From Parvibaculum sp040390855 (GTDB taxonomy: Bacteria > Pseudomonadota > Alphaproteobacteria > Parvibaculales > Parvibaculaceae): a stretch of 64,000 bases of DNA. The stretch is taken from assembly GCA_040390855.1 (NCBI GenBank), contig JAZJXO010000001.1, positions 62,001 through 126,000 on the forward strand, given 5' to 3'. Both the position numbers and the translations under genes were made by a program. The notes under the pieces are model-generated. The model did not search any database. It saw only the letters and a list, made by a program, of their open reading frames with translations, and was not told where the DNA came from. Positions 29,403 through 38,044 of this stretch are shown here, one piece after another (the first letter of the stretch is position 1; each line of letters begins with the position of its first letter).

Positions 29403-30340
29403 CAGCCAAGCCTCTCGCCGACAGCGAATGCAAAGCCGCGCAGAAAATCATCTGCAATCATCGGACCTTTGCCTGCGCGCTGCAATTCTGTGATGCGCAA
29501 TGCACCGTCGCCGCAAGCGATTGTGATGCCGTCGTCAAGTGAAAGAACCTCGCCGCTTGTACCTTTTGTGTTTACAGGTTCGGCCCTTATTACTTTGATA
29601 CGGGTCACCGCATCTCCGTGCGTCACTTCAAAAAATGCACCGGGAAAAGGTGTGAGACCGCGAATATGGCAATCAAGTTCAGAGGCTTTGCGTGTCCAGT
29701 CGAGGCGCGCTTCTTCTTTTTCGATCTTGTGTGCGTAGGTGACACCGACATTTGATTGTTGTGCCGCAACGAGCGTGCCGCGTGACAAAGCTGACAGCGC
29801 CCGCACCATCAGCGATGCACCGACATGCGAAAGCCCGTCATGCAGCGAGCCCGCCGTTGTCGTGCGTATGATCGGCATATGTTCGGCAAGCAGCACCGGA
29901 CCGGTATCTAGCCCCGCATCCATCTGCATCACCATGACGCCGGTTTCGGTGTCACCCGCCATGATCGCGCGCTGAATGGGCGCCGCACCGCGCCAGCGCG
30001 GCAGCAATGACGCGTGAAGATTGAGGCAGCCCATGCGCGGCGCATCAAGAATTGCTTGCGGCAGGATCAATCCGTAGGCAACGACGACCGCGACATCCAG
30101 ATCGAGATCGGCGAAGGCTTGTTGTTCATCCGCACCCTTCAGAGATTTCGGTGTGCGCACTGTGAGGCCGGCGTCGAGCGCAAAGCGATGTACGGGGCCC
30201 GGCGTCTCGGTCATGCCGCGCCCTGACTTGCGCGGCGGTTGCGAATAGACAGCTACGATCTCGTGACCCGCAGCCATGAGTTCGGAAAGAACCGTCACGG
30301 AAAAATCCGGCGTGCCCATAAAGGCGAGGCGCAGGCTCAA
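29402..30340 (-). CDS. fmt: methionyl-tRNA formyltransferase
   Basis: Formylates initiator Met-tRNA using 10-formyl-THF. The 312-residue protein starts LRLAFMGTPDFSVTVLSEL. It has the formyl-transfer motif LNLHASLLPRWRGAAPIQRAIMAGD with the catalytic Asn and His, and MQMDAGLDTGPVL. The C-terminal tRNA-binding domain follows a DWTRKASELDCHIRGLTPFPGAF segment. It overlaps def by 4 bases, the usual def-fmt pair, here with truA as third gene. Confidence 0.97.
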   Translation of the reverse strand: MSLRLAFMGTPDFSVTVLSELMAAGHEIVAVYSQPPRKSGRGMTETPGPVHRFALDAGLTVRTPKSLKGADEQQAFADLDLDVAVVVAYGLILPQAILDAPRMGCLNLHASLLPRWRGAAPIQRAIMAGDTETGVMVMQMDAGLDTGPVLLAEHMPIIRTTTAGSLHDGLSHVGASLMVRALSALSRGTLVAAQQSNVGVTYAHKIEKEEARLDWTRKASELDCHIRGLTPFPGAFFEVTHGDAVTRIKVIRAEPVNTKGTSGEVLSLDDGITIACGDGALRITELQRAGKGPMIADDFLRGFAFAVGERLG

Positions 30341-30861
30341 GCCGGTTCCTTTTCCTGCTGCTTCTTCGCCTTGGTGAGCTTCTTCAGCATCATCGAGCGC
30401 TTGAGCTTGGAGAGGTGATCAATGAACAACACGCCTTCGAGATGGTCCATCTCGTGCTGAAAGCAGGTGGCGAAAAGACCTTCGCAATCTTCTTCGTGGA
30501 GATCGCCTTTATAGTCGAGATAGCGGATACGACATTCGGTGGGACGCGCCACGTCTTCGTAAAATTCAGGGACCGATAGACAGCCCTCTTCGTAAACGGC
30601 AAGCTCTTCCGACGTCGTAAGGATTTCAGGGTTCACGAAAAAACGGGGCGCGGGCGCTTCGCCTTCACGGGCCAAATCCATCACGATGACGCGCTTGGCT
30701 TCTCCCAGCTGGATGGCAGCGAGGCCGATGCCCGGTGCCGCATACATCGTCTCCAGCATGTCATCCATCAGCGCGCGCAAAGCATCATCCACCCGCTCCA
30801 CAGGGAGCGAGCGTTGCTTCAGGCGCGCGTCGGGCGCAGTTATGATCTCGCGGATCGCCAT
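30337..30861 (-). CDS. def: peptide deformylase
   Basis: Removes the N-formyl group from nascent proteins. The 174-residue protein has all three metal-site motifs: GIGLAAIQLG, EEGCLSVPEF (ligand Cys) and FQHEMDHLEGVLF (HEXXH). The Lys-rich C-terminal tail (KAKKQQEKEPA) is common. First gene of the def-fmt-truA transcript, with about 170 bases of non-coding sequence shared with divergent rmuC. Confidence 0.97.
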   Translation of the reverse strand: MAIREIITAPDARLKQRSLPVERVDDALRALMDDMLETMYAAPGIGLAAIQLGEAKRVIVMDLAREGEAPAPRFFVNPEILTTSEELAVYEEGCLSVPEFYEDVARPTECRIRYLDYKGDLHEEDCEGLFATCFQHEMDHLEGVLFIDHLSKLKRSMMLKKLTKAKKQQEKEPA

Positions 30862-31033
30862 GGGTTTGAAATAAGCCCCCCGCCCTCAATGGTCAAGCAG
30901 GTGCATTTCAACAAAGAATAGGGGACGTAACCGGAATGTCGATTCTTCTTTGCCTCCACACAGCAAAAGCATTTTTCGCGGGGAATCGCGCTATAGTTGC
31001 CAGAATGTTCGCATTCGTCATCTCGGGTCACAC

Positions 31034-32155
31034 ATGTCCGCTCTCTCTCCCGTTGAACTCATCCTCGTTGCCCTTGTCGTGGCGCTCGGCCTCGGACTTG
31101 TTGTGGTGCTGCTGACACGCGGGCGCGACGACAAGACGGATGCGCTCGAAAACGGCTTTGACCGGCTCGTCGCACAACAGTCGGAGCTCACCGGTCGCTT
31201 ACAAAGCATGGCGGAGGCGCAGTCACTTGCTCAAAACGCCCTGACGGCAACACTCAATGAGCGTCTGGATCAGGTGAGCAAGCGTATGGGGACGAGCCTT
31301 CAGGAGAGCGCATCAAAGACCACAGAGAGCCTGACGACTCTGGCCGAACGCCTCGCCGTCATTGATCAAGCCCAAAAGAACATCACGGAACTCTCGTCGC
31401 AGGTTGTCGGTCTTCAGGACATTTTGTCAAACAGGCAGGCGCGTGGAGCATTCGGCGAAGTACAGTTGCAGGACATCGTGACAAGCGCGCTGCCGCCTTC
31501 GGCCTATGCGTTTCAGGCACCTTTGAGCGGACAGGTGCGCGTGGACTGTCTCGTCCATTTGCCGAACCCGCCGGGTTCCATAGCCATCGACGCCAAATTT
31601 CCGCTCGATGCCTATCACATGTTGCGCAATGCGAAGGATGATACAGAGCGCGCCATCGCACAGCGCCAGTTTCGCGGCGACCTTCTGAAGCATGTGAAAG
31701 ACATTTCTGAAAAATATATAGTACCGGGCGAAACCGCTGAAAGCGCGCTGATGTTTCTGCCGTCAGAAGCCGTTTACGCCGAGCTTCACGCCAACTTCCC
31801 CGATGTCGTAACGAAATCCTATGCGGCGCGTGTCTGGATCGTCTCGCCAACAACGCTGATGGCGACGCTCAACACGGTGCGTGCCGTGCTGAAAGATGTC
31901 GAGATGCGCAAGCAGGCAGGCGAAATCCAGAAATATGTCGGGCTCATGTTGCAGGACGTGTCGCGGCTCGACGGGCGTGTGGCCAATCTCGAAAAGCATT
32001 TCCAGATGGCAGAAAAAGACATTCGTGAGATCCGCACCTCCGCCGATAATATCGCCAAGCGCGGCGACAAAATTCAGGATGTCGAACTCGGCGAAGGTGA
32101 CGCGCCGGTCGCTGCCATCGGCACGCCGCGCATGGAACGTGACCTTTTGAGCTAG
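31034..32155 (+). CDS. rmuC: DNA recombination protein RmuC
   Basis: A 373-residue membrane-anchored coiled-coil protein. The N-terminal membrane helix is LILVALVVALGLGLVVVLL, followed by a coiled coil (residues about 35-140) and the RmuC nuclease-like core. The core motifs are RGAFGEVQLQDIV, VDCLVHLPNPPGSIAIDAKFPLDAY and LMFLPSEAVYAELH. RmuC limits inversions at short inverted repeats in E. coli. ATG 31034 is used because the upstream extension has no family similarity and would bury the membrane anchor. Confidence 0.92.
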   Translation: MSALSPVELILVALVVALGLGLVVVLLTRGRDDKTDALENGFDRLVAQQSELTGRLQSMAEAQSLAQNALTATLNERLDQVSKRMGTSLQESASKTTESLTTLAERLAVIDQAQKNITELSSQVVGLQDILSNRQARGAFGEVQLQDIVTSALPPSAYAFQAPLSGQVRVDCLVHLPNPPGSIAIDAKFPLDAYHMLRNAKDDTERAIAQRQFRGDLLKHVKDISEKYIVPGETAESALMFLPSEAVYAELHANFPDVVTKSYAARVWIVSPTTLMATLNTVRAVLKDVEMRKQAGEIQKYVGLMLQDVSRLDGRVANLEKHFQMAEKDIREIRTSADNIAKRGDKIQDVELGEGDAPVAAIGTPRMERDLLS

Positions 32156-32242
32156 GCTGATTATCGCAAGGCCGCAACAGAGTGTTGCTTTGCGGGCGGC
32201 TAATTCCCCGTGCCTGACCGCCTATATTTCATCTCAACAGGT

Positions 32243-32261
32243 GGCGGGAGACAGTCCCGCC
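32243..32261 (+). promoter_or_regulatory. hairpin in the pirin gene 5' leader
   Basis: Arms GGCGGGA (32243-32249) and TCCCGCC (32255-32261) pair perfectly around the loop GACAG. AGGAG follows a few bases later and the ATG is at 32280. The position just ahead of the ribosome-binding site could influence translation; there is no direct evidence. Confidence 0.4.
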
Positions 32262-32279
32262 CGAACAGGAGATGAGACA

Positions 32280-33179
32280 ATGAACACAGTTCATAAAGCC
32301 CAAAAGAAAGTCCTGGGCATTCTCAGCAACCCGCACCGTCATTGGGTGGGCGACGGTTTCCCCGTGCGTTCGCTTTTTTCATATGGCGCGGACAGCGACC
32401 AGGTGAGCCCCTTCCTGCTGCTCGACCACGCAGGGCCCCATGTCTTTGCGCCCGCACTTCAACCGCGCGGCGTCGGGACACATCCTCATCGCGGCTTTGA
32501 AACCGTCACTATCGTCTATGAAGGCGAAGTCGCACATCGTGACAGCGTCGGCAATGGCGGCGTCATTGGTCCCGGTGACGTGCAATGGATGACGGCGGCA
32601 GGCGGCATTCTGCATGAGGAGTTTCACTCGCAGGGCTACACTAAGTCAGGTGGCCCTTTCCACATGGTGCAGCTCTGGGTGAATCTGCCCGCCAAAGACA
32701 AGATGAACACGCCCGGCTATCAGGCGATAGTGAACAGCGATATTCCGGTTGTTGATTATGCAGATGGCCAAGCCCGCGTGCGGGTGATTGCAGGCGCGTT
32801 TGACGGATCAAAAGGTCCGGCCCACACACATACGCCGATCAATGTCTGGGACGTGGCGCTCAAAGCCGACAGCAGAGTCTCGCTTGATCTGCCGGAAGGC
32901 CACACCACGTTGCTGGTCGTGCTCAAAGGCCGGATCACCGTGAACGGCACACAGAATGCCGGTGCTTCGGAAATCGTGTCGCTGTCTCGTGATGGCGGAA
33001 CAGTGCAGATCGAGGCGGCGGGCGACACATCGCTCCTCATCCTCACCGGCGAGCCGATTGATGAGCCCATCGTCGGTTACGGCCCCTTCGTGATGAACAG
33101 CGAAGCGGAAATCCATCAGGCGATTGCCGACTTCAATGCAGGGCGCTTTGGAGCGATGGAAGCAACCGTGGACGCGTAA
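32280..33179 (+). CDS. pirin family protein
   Basis: A bicupin metal-binding protein of 299 residues. The N-terminal cupin has the metal-ligand pattern HPHRGFETVTIVYEGEVAHRDSVGNGGVIGPGDVQWMTAAGGILHEE with its His and Glu residues. The C-terminal cupin contains NVWDVALKADSRVSLDLPEGHTTLLVVLKG. Bacterial pirins show quercetinase activity or regulate central metabolism; the role here is not known. ATG 32280 has AGGAGATGAG directly upstream. A rho-independent terminator follows. Confidence 0.93.
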   Translation: MNTVHKAQKKVLGILSNPHRHWVGDGFPVRSLFSYGADSDQVSPFLLLDHAGPHVFAPALQPRGVGTHPHRGFETVTIVYEGEVAHRDSVGNGGVIGPGDVQWMTAAGGILHEEFHSQGYTKSGGPFHMVQLWVNLPAKDKMNTPGYQAIVNSDIPVVDYADGQARVRVIAGAFDGSKGPAHTHTPINVWDVALKADSRVSLDLPEGHTTLLVVLKGRITVNGTQNAGASEIVSLSRDGGTVQIEAAGDTSLLILTGEPIDEPIVGYGPFVMNSEAEIHQAIADFNAGRFGAMEATVDA

Positions 33180-33192
33180 GGCGGCAATAAGA

Positions 33193-33224
33193 GGTTCGGC
33201 ACGGCAAGGTGCCGGACCTTTTTT
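33193..33224 (+). terminator. rho-independent terminator after pirin gene
   Basis: Stem GGTTCGGCAC (33193-33202) pairs with GTGCCGGACC (33209-33218) with one G-T wobble, loop GGCAAG, followed by six T. It ends 5 bases before the stop of the convergent recR gene. Confidence 0.9.
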
Positions 33225-33229
33225 CTGTT

Positions 33230-33829
33230 CTAGAAGGGACGGCGTGATTTCATGGCAGCGGTCAACGTGCCTTCATCGAGATAATCAAGCTCGCCGCCAA
33301 CCGGCACGCCATGCGCGAGACGCGAGACGGAGACGTTCAATCCTTCGAGGCGGTCGGTGATGTAATGCGCGGTCGTCTGTCCGTCTACGGTCGCGTTCAT
33401 CGCCAGAATCACTTCTTTGATGTGACCTTCTGCGATGCGTCCGACGAGCGCACCGATATGAAGATCATCGGGGCCGACACCATCGAGCGCGGAGAGAACG
33501 CCGCCGAGCACATGGTAGCGGCCCTTATGCGCCTGCGCCCTTTCCAGCGCCCAAAGGTCGCCGACATCTTCGACGATGCACAAGATCGACGGGTCGCGCG
33601 CAGGATCGCGGCAGATGGTGCAGGGATCTTGCGTGTCGGCATTGCCGCAAGTCGAACAGATGCAGGCTTTCTCCACCGCATCCGACATGGCGATGGCAAG
33701 CGGCGTCAGCAGCGTTTCTTTTTTCTGAATGAGTTGCAGCACTGCCCGGCGTGCGGAACGCGGGCCCAGTCCCGGCAGCTTTGAAAGAAGCTGGATCAGG
33801 CGTTCGATCTCGGGGCCAGTTATTGCCAT
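33230..33829 (-). CDS. recR: recombination mediator RecR
   Basis: Works with RecF and RecO to load RecA on gapped DNA. The 199-residue protein has an N-terminal HhH (LLSKLPGLGPRSARRAVL), the zinc finger CSTCGNADTQDPCTICRD, and the Toprim domain starting CIVEDVGDLWALERA and HVLGGVLSALDGVGPDDL. It is last in the dnaX-ybaB-recR group, 7 bases downstream of ybaB. Confidence 0.97.
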   Translation of the reverse strand: MAITGPEIERLIQLLSKLPGLGPRSARRAVLQLIQKKETLLTPLAIAMSDAVEKACICSTCGNADTQDPCTICRDPARDPSILCIVEDVGDLWALERAQAHKGRYHVLGGVLSALDGVGPDDLHIGALVGRIAEGHIKEVILAMNATVDGQTTAHYITDRLEGLNVSVSRLAHGVPVGGELDYLDEGTLTAAMKSRRPF

Positions 33830-33836
33830 GTGTGCG

Positions 33837-34154
33837 TCACAGGCTGAAGCCCGGCGGCAGAGGAAGACCGCCGGTGAGGCTTTTCATTTTGTCGGCGACC
33901 AGACGTTCGGATTTTGTTTTGGCGTCGGCGCTCGCGGCCACAATCAGGTCTTCAAGGATTTCGCGATCATCCGCTTTCATCAGATCCGGTGCAATCGACA
34001 CACGCTTTATGTGACCTTTGCCGGACATGGTAACGTGCACCATGCCGCCGCCTGACGTGCCTTCGACTTCCAGTGCATCAAGCTCGGCTTGCAGGTCGGC
34101 CATTTTTGACTGAAGCGCCTGGGCCTGTTTCATAATGTCGGTGAGGTTTTTCAC
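33837..34154 (-). CDS. YbaB/EbfC nucleoid-associated protein
   Basis: A 105-residue DNA-binding protein with the family helix LTDIMKQAQALQSKMADLQAELDALEVEGTSGGGMVHVTMSGKGHIKRVSIAP. It forms a tweezer-like dimer and is regularly encoded between dnaX and recR. Its ATG overlaps the dnaX stop by 4 bases. Confidence 0.95.
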   Translation of the reverse strand: MKNLTDIMKQAQALQSKMADLQAELDALEVEGTSGGGMVHVTMSGKGHIKRVSIAPDLMKADDREILEDLIVAASADAKTKSERLVADKMKSLTGGLPLPPGFSL

Positions 34155-36004
34155 TCGTCTGGTTCCATATCGGGGTCAGGGAAAAACTGGTCGTTCTCAT
34201 CGTTGAAAACGAGCGGTGCGCTCACATTCGGGTCGCGCACATCGACAATTTTGGAACCCGGAAAAGCGGCGAGTGCGGCCTGCACCAACGGGTCTGCGGC
34301 CGCGTCCGCTTTCAGCGCATCGTCGCGCGTCTGCGCCTGTTCTTTCAATGTCGGCGCGGCATCGGCCTTGGCAGTTGCCAGCGAAACGACCCAGCGCTGG
34401 CCCGATGCCCGTGTGAGTTTGTCAGAGAGTTCGCGTGCAATGTCACCCGATGTCTCGGCAAGCGGCTGGATTTCAATGTGACCGACTTCAAAGCGAACAA
34501 GACGCACACCCGCCTCAAGCGCCGACTGCATACGAATATCGCGCACGCTGCGGAAATGCGCCACCACATCTTCGAAGCAGGTAAACTGCACAGCAGGCGA
34601 GGTGCCGACCGCTTGCGTTACCGCAGGCTGGCGCGGTTCGGCTTCGCTTGCCACCGTGCGCAACTGCGCCCGCGGACCACCGGACGGACCTGAAGGTGCA
34701 CCAGACGGCGCAGAGCCCGTTGTCGCGACACCACTCTTCAACTGCTCGACCAGCTCTTCAGGGCTCGGGCCGTCGGAGACATAGGCGATACGCACGAGAA
34801 CCATTTCAGCCGCCGCGATGGGGCGCGCCGCGCCGCCGACTTCGACAATGCCTTTGAGCAGCATCTGCCAGACGCGCGACAGAACACGGATGGGCAGACG
34901 CGAGGCCATGTCCTGACCGCGTGTGCGCTCGGTTTCAGACATGGCAAGATCGTCAGCCGCACCTTCGACGAGTTTCAAGCGCGTGAGCCAATGGGTGAGG
35001 TCAGCCAGATCAGACAGAACGACCTGCGGATCGGCACCGACATCGTATTGCGCGCGCAACTCGGCAAGCGCTGCTGCAATGTCACCCTTCATCAGCAGAT
35101 CGAAGAGATCGAAAATGCGGGCGCGGTCGGCAAGACCCAGCATGTCGCGAATCATCTCCTCGCGCACAGCCTGATGAGCGTCATCATCGTTGATGCTATG
35201 GGCGATGGCGCGATCAAGCAGCGACAGACCGTCACGCGCAGAACCGTCGGCGGCACGGGCGAGAAGTTTCAGCGCGGGCTCGTCAACGTTCACATTTTCT
35301 TTTTGCGAAACACGGCCCAAGAGCCCCGACAACTCATCGACGCCAAGGCGGCGCAAATCGAAACGCTGACAGCGGGAGAGAACCGTTACCGGTACTTTGC
35401 GGATTTCGGTTGTTGCGAAAATGAACTTCACATGGGCAGGCGGCTCTTCCAGCGTCTTCAACAAGCCGTTGAAGGCGGCGTTCGAGAGCATGTGCACTTC
35501 GTCGATAATGTAAACTTTATAGCGTGCCGAGACAGGCAGATAGCGTACGCTTTCGATGATCTCGCGGATGTCGCCGATGCCGGTGCGCGAGGCTGCGTCC
35601 ATTTCCATCACATCGACATGGCGGCTCTCCATGATCGCATCGCAATGAATGCCGGGCTTTGGCATATGGATTGTCGGGCCGGTGACGCCTTCGTCTTCAT
35701 AGTTCAAGGCACGGGCAAGAATACGCGCCGTTGTCGTTTTGCCGACGCCGCGCACACCGGTGAGCATGAAAGCATGGGCGATGCGGCCCGTCTCGAACGC
35801 GTTGGATAGCGTGCGAACCATCGCTTCCTGACCGACGAGATCATCAAAGCTCGACGGGCGGTATTTGCGCGCGAGCACCTGATAGGCGGAGGCTTGTGGA
35901 CGGGGCGATGATTTGGCTTCGCCACCGAAAAGGGCAAAGCCCGGCTCTTCGTCAGGGTCTGCGGATATGGCTTCAAGCGCCGTATTTTCTACGCTGTCGT
36001 CCAT
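34151..36004 (-). CDS. dnaX: DNA polymerase III subunit gamma/tau
   Basis: Clamp-loader ATPase. From ATG 36004 the product is 617 residues. Walker A is LTGVRGVGKTTTARI, Walker B is YIIDEVHMLS, the SRC motif is VLSRCQRFDLRR. The zinc module is reduced: GPTIHMPKPGIHCDAIMESRHVDV keeps a single Cys. The C-terminal tau region (about 420-617) is Ala/Pro/Ser-rich and ends acidic. An in-frame start at 36067 is rejected because it lies in the SRP RNA. No obvious A-rich slippery frameshift site is seen. Confidence 0.96.
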   Translation of the reverse strand: MDDSVENTALEAISADPDEEPGFALFGGEAKSSPRPQASAYQVLARKYRPSSFDDLVGQEAMVRTLSNAFETGRIAHAFMLTGVRGVGKTTTARILARALNYEDEGVTGPTIHMPKPGIHCDAIMESRHVDVMEMDAASRTGIGDIREIIESVRYLPVSARYKVYIIDEVHMLSNAAFNGLLKTLEEPPAHVKFIFATTEIRKVPVTVLSRCQRFDLRRLGVDELSGLLGRVSQKENVNVDEPALKLLARAADGSARDGLSLLDRAIAHSINDDDAHQAVREEMIRDMLGLADRARIFDLFDLLMKGDIAAALAELRAQYDVGADPQVVLSDLADLTHWLTRLKLVEGAADDLAMSETERTRGQDMASRLPIRVLSRVWQMLLKGIVEVGGAARPIAAAEMVLVRIAYVSDGPSPEELVEQLKSGVATTGSAPSGAPSGPSGGPRAQLRTVASEAEPRQPAVTQAVGTSPAVQFTCFEDVVAHFRSVRDIRMQSALEAGVRLVRFEVGHIEIQPLAETSGDIARELSDKLTRASGQRWVVSLATAKADAAPTLKEQAQTRDDALKADAAADPLVQAALAAFPGSKIVDVRDPNVSAPLVFNDENDQFFPDPDMEPDE

Positions 36005-36046
36005 CAAGAACCCTGCATTGGGGAGCCCCCGCAAGGAAGGCAAAGA

Positions 36047-36150
36047 GGTGGGAGGCTGGACAAACAACCCGTGGCTGTCTCGTTACGGCTGCTTCCTTCC
36101 GGATCTGACCGGGTTGGCGAGGGCTCCGTCCGTCGCCAACCTCCCGAGGC
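36047..36150 (-). ncRNA. ffs: signal recognition particle RNA, small bacterial type (4.5S)
   Basis: On the reverse strand the sequence contains the conserved SRP apex GGTCAGATCCGGAAGGAAGCAGCC region (plus-strand 36089-36112). Outer arms GGGAGGTTGG and CCAGCCTCCC pair over 10 bases with one G-U. The total is about 104 nt, right for the 4.5S class. The RNA binds Ffh and targets membrane proteins. It lies about 43 bases upstream of the dnaX start in the same orientation. End positions are estimated from the pairing. Confidence 0.93.
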
Positions 36151-36277
36151 CAGTATATCAGGCCAAAAGGCATGAGATGCAAGGGCAGGATTGAGCCTTG
36201 CGGCATCTCGTGCCACCCTCCCCCACCGAAATTTGTCAAACACACTTAAAGAAAATTCGCCAGAGGACACGTCATCT

Positions 36278-37225
36278 ATGGGCATCCCCCAGAATCCTAA
36301 CATTTTTGCCAATAATCCGCTCGACCGCGCCAGCTACCGCCGCGCCGATCCCGCATGGATTACCGCCCAGATTGCCGACGCCAACAGTCTTTTTGTGCCC
36401 TTTTACCGCCTCGCGCCCTTCATTTTGCCGGAGGAAACCAAAGGGGCAGGCAAAGATGTGGGCTGGCTCAAAATGGGGCTCGTCAAAGAGCTGGCAGGTT
36501 CCAATCCGCTGATGATCTTTCTCGGCATCAACAAGCGCGGTAAATCGCTTTTTGCGGTCGATGTGTCGGGCCTCAAGGACCACGAGAATCACCCTGCGCT
36601 GAAGGGCTTCGGTGCGTTTGAAGACCTGCGCGCCATTGCCATGGCAGGCGAGATCACACCGTCGGAGCTTGCGATTCTCGCACAAGGCAAAAGCATGATC
36701 GACTGGAACCTGCGCCACGGTTTCTGCGCGGCCTGCGGCGCAGCGTCGGACATTGCCGAAGCGGGTTACAAGCGCCAATGCCCGTCCTGCAAGGCAGAGC
36801 ACTTCCCGCGCACGGACCCTGTCGTCATCATGCTGGCAACGCATGGCGACACATGCTTCCTCGGTCGCCAGAGAATCTGGCCCAAGGGGATGCATTCGGC
36901 ACTCGCCGGTTTTGTCGAGCCCGGCGAAGCGATCGAGGAAGCGGTTGCACGCGAGCTGCACGAAGAAGCGGGCCTCACCACTAGGTCGGTGAGCTATCAC
37001 TCGACGCAGCCCTGGCCCTACCCGTCATCTCTGATGATCGGCTGCATGGCGGTTGCCGAGAATGACAGTTTCAAAGTGGACGGGATCGAGCTTTCGGAGG
37101 GCCGCTGGTTCACACGGTCTGAAATCAAAACCGTGCTCGCGGGCAAAGGTGACGGAAGCTTCTGGCTACCACCGCCCTTTGCCATCGCTCACCAACTCGT
37201 CAAAACATTTGCCGAGCAGGAATAA
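36278..37225 (+). CDS. nudC: NAD(+) diphosphatase (NudC type)
   Basis: A Nudix hydrolase of 315 residues that splits NADH/NAD to NMN(H) and AMP and may decap NAD-RNA. It has an N-terminal NudC domain, a zinc finger with CAACGAAS...CPSCKAEHFPRTDP, and the Nudix box GFVEPGEAIEEAVARELHEEAG. The NudC-specific YHSTQPWPYPSSLMIG motif (SQPWPFPxS) follows. ATG 36278 has AGAGGA upstream and excludes an N-terminal extension. A strong terminator follows the stop. Confidence 0.95.
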   Translation: MGIPQNPNIFANNPLDRASYRRADPAWITAQIADANSLFVPFYRLAPFILPEETKGAGKDVGWLKMGLVKELAGSNPLMIFLGINKRGKSLFAVDVSGLKDHENHPALKGFGAFEDLRAIAMAGEITPSELAILAQGKSMIDWNLRHGFCAACGAASDIAEAGYKRQCPSCKAEHFPRTDPVVIMLATHGDTCFLGRQRIWPKGMHSALAGFVEPGEAIEEAVARELHEEAGLTTRSVSYHSTQPWPYPSSLMIGCMAVAENDSFKVDGIELSEGRWFTRSEIKTVLAGKGDGSFWLPPPFAIAHQLVKTFAEQE

Positions 37226-37227
37226 GA

Positions 37228-37258
37228 AAAGGCCCGCCACTCTTGGCGGGCCTTTCGT
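37228..37258 (+). terminator. rho-independent terminator after nudC
   Basis: A perfect 12-bp stem, 37228-37239 with 37244-37255, loop CTCT, ends in TTT and then CGTTT. The A-rich 5' arm makes it functional on the reverse strand as well, so it probably also ends the transcript of the convergent membrane protein gene. Confidence 0.9.
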
Positions 37259-37275
37259 TTGATCCAGGTGGAAAA

Positions 37276-37932
37276 TCAGGATGCTCTTTTGCGCAGCGAT
37301 ACATAAGCCGAAAGGAAAATGAACATCGTGCCCAGTTGCTCGAATGTTTCTTCCATCATTTCGCTGAAGTCGGGATCGCCTGTCAGGAAATGTTTTTCGG
37401 CAATATCACCCAGCACATAGAGGGCACAACCAATAAGCAGCACACGGCCCGATCCCTTCACCAGCCAGCGCGGCGTCAGAAGTAATGTCTTGATGACATG
37501 GCCCCAGGAACCGATGAGCAGGGCAATCCAGAGCACGCCCAGAAAACCGTAATGAATATGATAGTCAAATACCGGACCAATCTGCGTCTCAAAGCGCGTG
37601 CCGCGCACATCAAGTTCACGAAACAGAATGCACATGCAGAAAATCGTCAGAGCGAGCCAGAAGGAGCGTGAAATATGCTCCGGTGCGGTTCGGGCCGCCT
37701 GAAAATAAAGACCGGCTGCCATAAGCAGGAAGAAATTCTGGCAGATTTCGAACAGACCGTTCTCAAGATAATAGCTGATGTCGCCGAAACAAAAATAAGT
37801 CTGCACACAGACGAGCGCGACACCGGCCAAGATCAAACGATCAGAACGGGCGCCGAAAGCGGGTTTTGCCACAGGCAGCGCAAGTGCTACGGTCTGCCTC
37901 GCACGCTCCTTCATATTGCTTTCGATATTCAT
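37276..37932 (-). CDS. unrecognised integral membrane protein
   Basis: A 218-residue protein I do not recognise. After a basic N-terminus (about 30 residues) there are six likely membrane segments: LILAGVALVCVQTYFCF, an ICQNFFLLMAAGLYF helix, SFWLALTIFCMCILF, IHYGFLGVLWIALLIGSW, VLLIGCALYVLGDI and LGTMFIFLSAYVSL. Between the last two is an acidic, conserved-looking stretch, EKHFLTGDPDFSEMMEETFEQLG, and a HIH pair lies before the fourth. Polar residues within the membrane region (His, Glu) could bind a metal or cofactor, but that is speculation. It stands alone between nudC and pheA. Confidence 0.7.
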   Translation of the reverse strand: MNIESNMKERARQTVALALPVAKPAFGARSDRLILAGVALVCVQTYFCFGDISYYLENGLFEICQNFFLLMAAGLYFQAARTAPEHISRSFWLALTIFCMCILFRELDVRGTRFETQIGPVFDYHIHYGFLGVLWIALLIGSWGHVIKTLLLTPRWLVKGSGRVLLIGCALYVLGDIAEKHFLTGDPDFSEMMEETFEQLGTMFIFLSAYVSLRKRAS

Positions 37933-38044
37933 TCGGCACCCTGTTTTCCGGTGCGCTCAATGAACAACCCGTAATACAAATGTCATATTACAGTAATTTT
38001 CGGATGTTCTACCGCATTTTTCCAACCGAGGCGGCAACGGGCGC

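Noticed and set aside
34151..36004. programmed frameshift producing a short DnaX gamma form
   Set aside because: No A-AAA-AAG-like slippery heptamer with a following hairpin was seen in the coding strand; cannot be fully excluded by eye.
36005..36067. N-terminal extension of dnaX
   Set aside because: It would translate across the 3' part of the SRP RNA; the DnaX-like sequence starts after ATG 36004.
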